Origin: Lysobacter changpingensis
Lineage (GTDB): Bacteria > Pseudomonadota > Gammaproteobacteria > Xanthomonadales > Xanthomonadaceae
Assembly (NCBI RefSeq): GCF_017308985.1
Contig: NZ_JADWPE010000002.1
Coordinates: forward strand, 496,001-560,000
DNA length: 64,000 nt
Direction of reading: 5' to 3'
Shown in pieces: positions 60,174 to 64,000 of this stretch; the stretch's first letter is position 1; each line of letters starts with the position of its first letter. A program made the translations under genes and the position numbers. The notes under the pieces were generated by a model. The model saw only the letters and a program-made list of their open reading frames with translations. It was not told where the DNA came from and made no database searches.

Positions 60174-62252
60174 TCAGAACGTGATCGACCACTGCCGCAG
60201 GCGGCCGGTGTCGCCTCGCGCGCCATCGTAGACGCGCAGACGCCACGTGCCGTCGAGCGGCTTGTTCGACAGGTCGAGTTCCACCGTCTTCACCAGGTTG
60301 TCCGCGCTGCCGCCGCTGCGGTTGTGCAGGTTGAACGGCGTGCCGTCGGGGGCGACGAGGTCGACCTTCAGGTCGCCGCGATACGTGTGCGCGATGTCGA
60401 TCGACACCGACGCATTGGCGGGCGCCCTGCCGCCGCGACCGGACACCACGATCGGGCTCTCGACCGTGCGCAGGTCGAGGATCGGGACTTCCGTGGCGTT
60501 CGCGTAGGTCCTGCGCGCGCTCGTCGTCGCGGGCGTGTAGCGGCCCACCAGCGAGGCTCCGCTGTACGCGGCGTACCCGCGCACCAGCACGTAGTACGTG
60601 CCGGCCTGCGCGACCCCGATGCTGCACGTCTCGGCATTGCCGGACCTGATCGAGCGGCACTGGTAGCTCGTCGTGGTCGGCGCGCTGCCGAACTTCACGT
60701 ACAGGTCGGCGTCGCCCGTACCGCCGCTGGTGGCGAACGTCAGTCCGGTGGCACCCGCAGGCACGGCCAGCGTGAACAGCCGTTCGCCCAGCCTCGCACC
60801 CGACAGTCCGGTGACCGCCACGCCGTTGACCAGCGCGACGATCGGCGGCGGCATCACCGCTTCCACCGCCGCGCGCGCGTTGACGATGCCCGCGCCGATC
60901 GGCTGCGAGGGCGCCGACGGGAACGGCGTCGCGGTGGATTTCAGCAGCGCCTCGATCTGCGCCGGCGTCTTCGGCATCGGCGAAACCGACTGCATAAGCG
61001 CGACCACACCCGCGACGTGGGGCGCGGCCATGGACGTGCCGTGCAGCGCGGCGTACGACTCGGTCGTTGGCGAGGTCTGGCCGGCGTTGAGCGTCGAGAG
61101 GATGCCGACACCCGGCGCGGCGACGTCCACCGGCGAGCCGTGGTTGGAAAAGGACGCGCGCGTGCCGGTGGCCGTACTGGCGCCGACCACGATGACGTTG
61201 CGGCAGTTCGACGGCGTCGACAGCGATGCATCGATGTTCTCGTTGCCGGCCGCGACCACGACCGTGCTGCCGCGCGCGACAGCGACGTCGAACGCGTTCT
61301 GCAGCGTGACGCCGCATGCGCTCCGTCCGCCCAGGCTGATGTTGATGACCTCGGCGGACGTCGTGTTGCCCGGCACGCCGGGCACCGCGCCGCCGGACGC
61401 CCAGATCACGCCGTCGGCGATGTCCGAGTCGTAGGCGCCGCAGCGTCCGAGCACGCGCACCGGCAGGATCTTGGCGCCGTACGCGACACCCGCCACGCCC
61501 TTGCCGTTGTGGGTGACCGCCGCGATCGTGCCGGCGACGTGCGTCCCATGCCACAGCGAGTTGCTCGCCGCGCTTCCGTAATCGCATTCGCCTGCCCTGA
61601 CCCAGTCCCCCGGATCGCGTGCATCGGAATCGCGGCCGTCGCCATCGTTGCCCATCCACGCATCGCTGACGAAGTCGTACCCCGGCAGCACGTTCGCACC
61701 GAGGTCGCTGTGATTCACGATGCCCGAGTCGACCACGGCAACCACGACGCCGGCGCCGCTGGCGACATTCCATGCCTGGTCCGCACGGATGCCGTAGGCG
61801 CCGGCATAACCCCACTGCTCGCCATAACGCGTGTCGTTGGGCGTGAGCAGGGCGTGGTTGAGTTTGTCGACTTCGACGTACTCGACATCCGGGTCGGCCG
61901 CGAGGCGGCGCATCAGCGATTCGGCTTCGACGCGATCGAGCTTGCGGCTGGCACGGATCACGTCGGCGCCATTCGCCATGCGCCGCAGCGGTTGCAGTTG
62001 CGTGGCGCGGCCGGTGGTCGTCGCGGCGGCGCCCAGGGTCGAGCGCAGCACGGCGGCATCGCGCCGCGGCGCGGAGCCGTCGCGGTATCGGACGATGTAA
62101 CGATCGGTGCCGGCGGGGACGTCGGTGCCGGACAGGTGGACCCGCGCGTCCTGTGCGAGGACGGGCGGGATGCCCGTCAAAGCCGCGAGCGCGGCGAACG
62201 AAAGCGCCCACAGGCGCCGGGCGCGCCGGGTGGCGTGCGATTGGAGGGACAT
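60174..62252 (-). CDS. Secreted subtilisin-like serine protease with P domain
   Basis: A 692-residue S8 protease. A signal peptide (ends PVLA, about residue 33) is followed by an inhibitor-I9-like propeptide, a catalytic domain with D175 (VAVVDSGIV), H235 (HGTHVAGT) and S407 (HGTSMAAPH), a bacterial pre-peptidase C-terminal domain (about 475-565) and a P/Homo-B domain (about 590-692) ending RLRQWSITF. It should be exported and degrade protein outside the cell. Its P domain is very like that of the neighbouring metalloprotease. Confidence 0.95.
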   Translation of the reverse strand: MSLQSHATRRARRLWALSFAALAALTGIPPVLAQDARVHLSGTDVPAGTDRYIVRYRDGSAPRRDAAVLRSTLGAAATTTGRATQLQPLRRMANGADVIRASRKLDRVEAESLMRRLAADPDVEYVEVDKLNHALLTPNDTRYGEQWGYAGAYGIRADQAWNVASGAGVVVAVVDSGIVNHSDLGANVLPGYDFVSDAWMGNDGDGRDSDARDPGDWVRAGECDYGSAASNSLWHGTHVAGTIAAVTHNGKGVAGVAYGAKILPVRVLGRCGAYDSDIADGVIWASGGAVPGVPGNTTSAEVINISLGGRSACGVTLQNAFDVAVARGSTVVVAAGNENIDASLSTPSNCRNVIVVGASTATGTRASFSNHGSPVDVAAPGVGILSTLNAGQTSPTTESYAALHGTSMAAPHVAGVVALMQSVSPMPKTPAQIEALLKSTATPFPSAPSQPIGAGIVNARAAVEAVMPPPIVALVNGVAVTGLSGARLGERLFTLAVPAGATGLTFATSGGTGDADLYVKFGSAPTTTSYQCRSIRSGNAETCSIGVAQAGTYYVLVRGYAAYSGASLVGRYTPATTSARRTYANATEVPILDLRTVESPIVVSGRGGRAPANASVSIDIAHTYRGDLKVDLVAPDGTPFNLHNRSGGSADNLVKTVELDLSNKPLDGTWRLRVYDGARGDTGRLRQWSITF

Positions 62253-62374
62253 GTTGGAGGTTCCGTTGAGAGCGGGACGCGCGCATGCGCGCGCACCGAT
62301 CGTCGACGAGCCTTCGCCACGCCTTCCATGCGAAAGAATCCCGCGCGGCGGCGATGTCCACCGCGGCCCTCCAG

Positions 62375-62406
62375 GAGCCCCTCCCCCGCGTGGCGGGAGA
62401 GGGGTT
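62375..62406. repeat. Dispersed palindromic repeat
   Basis: A copy of the GAGCCCCTCCCCC...GGGAGAGGGGTT palindrome in the gap between the two protease genes. Confidence 0.6.
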
Positions 62407-62493
62407 CCATTCCGCACGAGGGGGAGGAGGTCGTGCGGGTTCCGCGCCTGCCGGAGCCGATCCGCCGGCCCCGGCTTCATCAGGACGTGTTCG

Positions 62494-64000
62494 TCAGAAC
62501 GTGATCGACCAGCTGTTGATGTAGCCCGTGTCGGCGTTGGCGTTGTCGTTCACGCGCAGCTTCCACGTGCCGTTGAGCGGCTCGCTGGTCAGGTTCTTCG
62601 TGTACGTGCCGACGAGGTTGTCGGCGCTGCCGCCACTGCGGTTGCTGATGTTGTAGAGCGTGCCGTCGGGCGCGACGAGGTCCACCTTCAGGTCGCCCCG
62701 GTACGTGTGCACGATGTTGACGCTGACCGACGCGTTGCTCGGCGCGTTGCCCGTGCGGCCCGAAACGGTGATCGGGCTGTCGATGGTGGCGTTGTCGTTG
62801 ATCGGATAGTCGGTCGCGTTCGTGTAGATCTGCGTGCCGCCACCGGGGGTACCGCCACGGAACGCGGCGATCGTCGCCTTGGTGTTCACCAGCACGCGCT
62901 GGTTGTGGCTGGTGGCCGCCGTGCCCATGGCGACACCGCCGTAGGTGACGTCGGGGTTCGACCAGTAGTTCAGGCGCGGGCAGCCGCCGCTGCAGTCGTA
63001 GGCCATGATCGTGCGCCAGGCGTTGTTCGGCGCGCGATAACCGTGGCCGTAGGCGTAGGGCGAGGTGCTCGGGTCGGTCGCGGGATCGTGCCGCGCCGAT
63101 TGCAGGTGGCCGATCTCGTGCGCGAAGGAGTAATAGCCCGTCGCGCAATCCCAGTAAGCGGTCGCGAACGCGGTCGTCGCGCTGGAACCGATGCCCGACG
63201 CGAGGCCGCACGCGGAGCCGTCGTTGCCGATCAGCACGGCGACGTCGGCGGCGGTGCTGTCGCGCAGCGAGTGGATGCTGTCCATGTAGCCGTCGGACGT
63301 GCCGCGGAAACGCGACAGGTCGGTGCTCATGCCCACTTCGCTGTAGGCCACGCTGGTGTAGCCGGCGAGTTGCAGGTTGATGCCGACGTTGGAGTTGACG
63401 TACCCCTGATTCGATTCGGCCACCGCCAGTTGCGCGAGCGCCTGCATGTCGCCGCCGTACGCGGACACCGCCGCGTTGGTCGCGACGACGAGCACGCGGA
63501 TGGTCGCGGTCGGGCCCGGATCGATCGCCAGCGCGCCCACCATTCCCGACGGCGCCTGCATGTCGATCTGCGGCAGGTCGCGGAAGGCGGCGGGATGATC
63601 CGGCGGCATCGCATGTTCGTTGACTTCGATCACCGCGTGGCTGCCATCGGGCAGCGGGCGGATGCGGTACAGCTGCCCGTTCACGCGCACGTTGCCGGTG
63701 ACGCCCTGTCCGCGCCGGACGAGGATCACCGAGTTGTTTCCGTCATGTCGCACTTCACGCGCGGTCATCGTGCGGAACTTCGCGGTCTCGCGCACGTGGC
63801 CGATCCAGGTGAGGCTGCCGTCGGGATTGGCGGTCGCCTGCTCGAGCACGGCCGTGACGTTCTTCAGGCCGAGATCAAGGCCGATTTCAGCGTTCTGCGC
63901 GGCGACCGCATCCGGGTTGGCGCGCAGCGCGCGCAGCGAAGCGGAGGCTGGTTGCGCGGCGAGGCGGCCGGCGGTGGCGGCCGATCCGGCCTGCACCTGC
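62494..64000 (-). CDS. Secreted metzincin-like metalloprotease with P domain, 5' end outside window
   Basis: At least 500 residues of a zinc metalloprotease. The zinc motif HEIGHLQSARHD (codons about 63120-63085) has both zinc histidines, the glutamate and the third histidine, but serine replaces the usual glycine of HExxHxxGxxH. A methionine turn is seen as TIMAYDC. The C-terminal domain is a P domain ending YINSWSITF. The family could be reprolysin-like or the peptidyl-Asp (M72) group. The signal peptide is outside the window. Confidence 0.9.
   Translation of the reverse strand, partial: QVQAGSAATAGRLAAQPASASLRALRANPDAVAAQNAEIGLDLGLKNVTAVLEQATANPDGSLTWIGHVRETAKFRTMTAREVRHDGNNSVILVRRGQGVTGNVRVNGQLYRIRPLPDGSHAVIEVNEHAMPPDHPAAFRDLPQIDMQAPSGMVGALAIDPGPTATIRVLVVATNAAVSAYGGDMQALAQLAVAESNQGYVNSNVGINLQLAGYTSVAYSEVGMSTDLSRFRGTSDGYMDSIHSLRDSTAADVAVLIGNDGSACGLASGIGSSATTAFATAYWDCATGYYSFAHEIGHLQSARHDPATDPSTSPYAYGHGYRAPNNAWRTIMAYDCSGGCPRLNYWSNPDVTYGGVAMGTAATSHNQRVLVNTKATIAAFRGGTPGGGTQIYTNATDYPINDNATIDSPITVSGRTGNAPSNASVSVNIVHTYRGDLKVDLVAPDGTLYNISNRSGGSADNLVGTYTKNLTSEPLNGTWKLRVNDNANADTGYINSWSITF

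Overview
The window is a GC-rich chromosomal segment of a gammaproteobacterium of the Xanthomonadaceae/Lysobacteraceae, most likely Lysobacter or a close relative. The grounds are the full ribosomal-protein/RNA polymerase superregion in Xanthomonad order, a bacterial O-GlcNAc-transferase-type protein of the Xanthomonas kind, a peptide-amidase relative resembling the Stenotrophomonas enzyme, Xanthomonad-style dispersed palindromes, and two adjacent secreted proteases with C-terminal P domains, a Lysobacter-like trait. No species-level marker is present.

Layout. Positions 1-7993 hold metabolic and stress genes: a partial aminotransferase, a cyclophilin, typA/bipA, a DUF2127 membrane protein, a lipoprotein amidase, a class II DAHP synthase and dsbB. 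Positions 8365-40136 form one minus-strand block that reads, in transcription order, secE-nusG / rplK-rplA / rplJ-rplL-rpoB-rpoC / rpsL-rpsG-fusA-tuf / the S10 and spc operons (rpsJ to secY) / the alpha operon (rpsM-rpsK-rpsD-rpoA-rplQ). Upstream of it lies tRNA-Tyr/Gly/Thr-tuf-tRNA-Trp (40216-42052), driven by a promoter with a perfect -35 box. Two tuf genes encode identical proteins. From 42182 to 49110 runs the conserved TPR protein-lolB-ispE-tRNA-Gln-prs-rplY-pth-ychF cluster, with hemA-prfA divergent from it. Positions 51814-59522 carry small linked groups: GNAT/OGT, moaB, XRE/PPK2, yihY-tlpA-acyP and wrbA-DUF2069. The end (59637-64000) has a one-domain asparaginase-like protein and the two secreted proteases.

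How it works together. Nearly everything between 8 and 52 kb serves gene expression: ribosome, RNA polymerase, elongation factors, Sec translocon, tRNAs, tRNA recycling (pth) and termination (prfA). LolB, IspE, Prs and HemA supply envelope, isoprenoid, PRPP and tetrapyrrole functions. The intergenic regions of the ribosomal block are rich in stem-loops. The clearest is an attenuator-like terminator inside the leader before rpsJ; others are a UUCG hairpin after rplR, a GNRA hairpin between rplL and rpoB, and a long hairpin that contains the rplA stop codon.

No mobile element, CRISPR array, rRNA gene, phage or defence system was seen, and I found no clear new multi-gene system. The points most worth a second look are the rpsJ leader attenuator, the mosaic pair of tuf genes, the GNAT-OGT and XRE-PPK2 couplings, a frameshifted autotransporter barrel remnant, and the tandem P-domain proteases.
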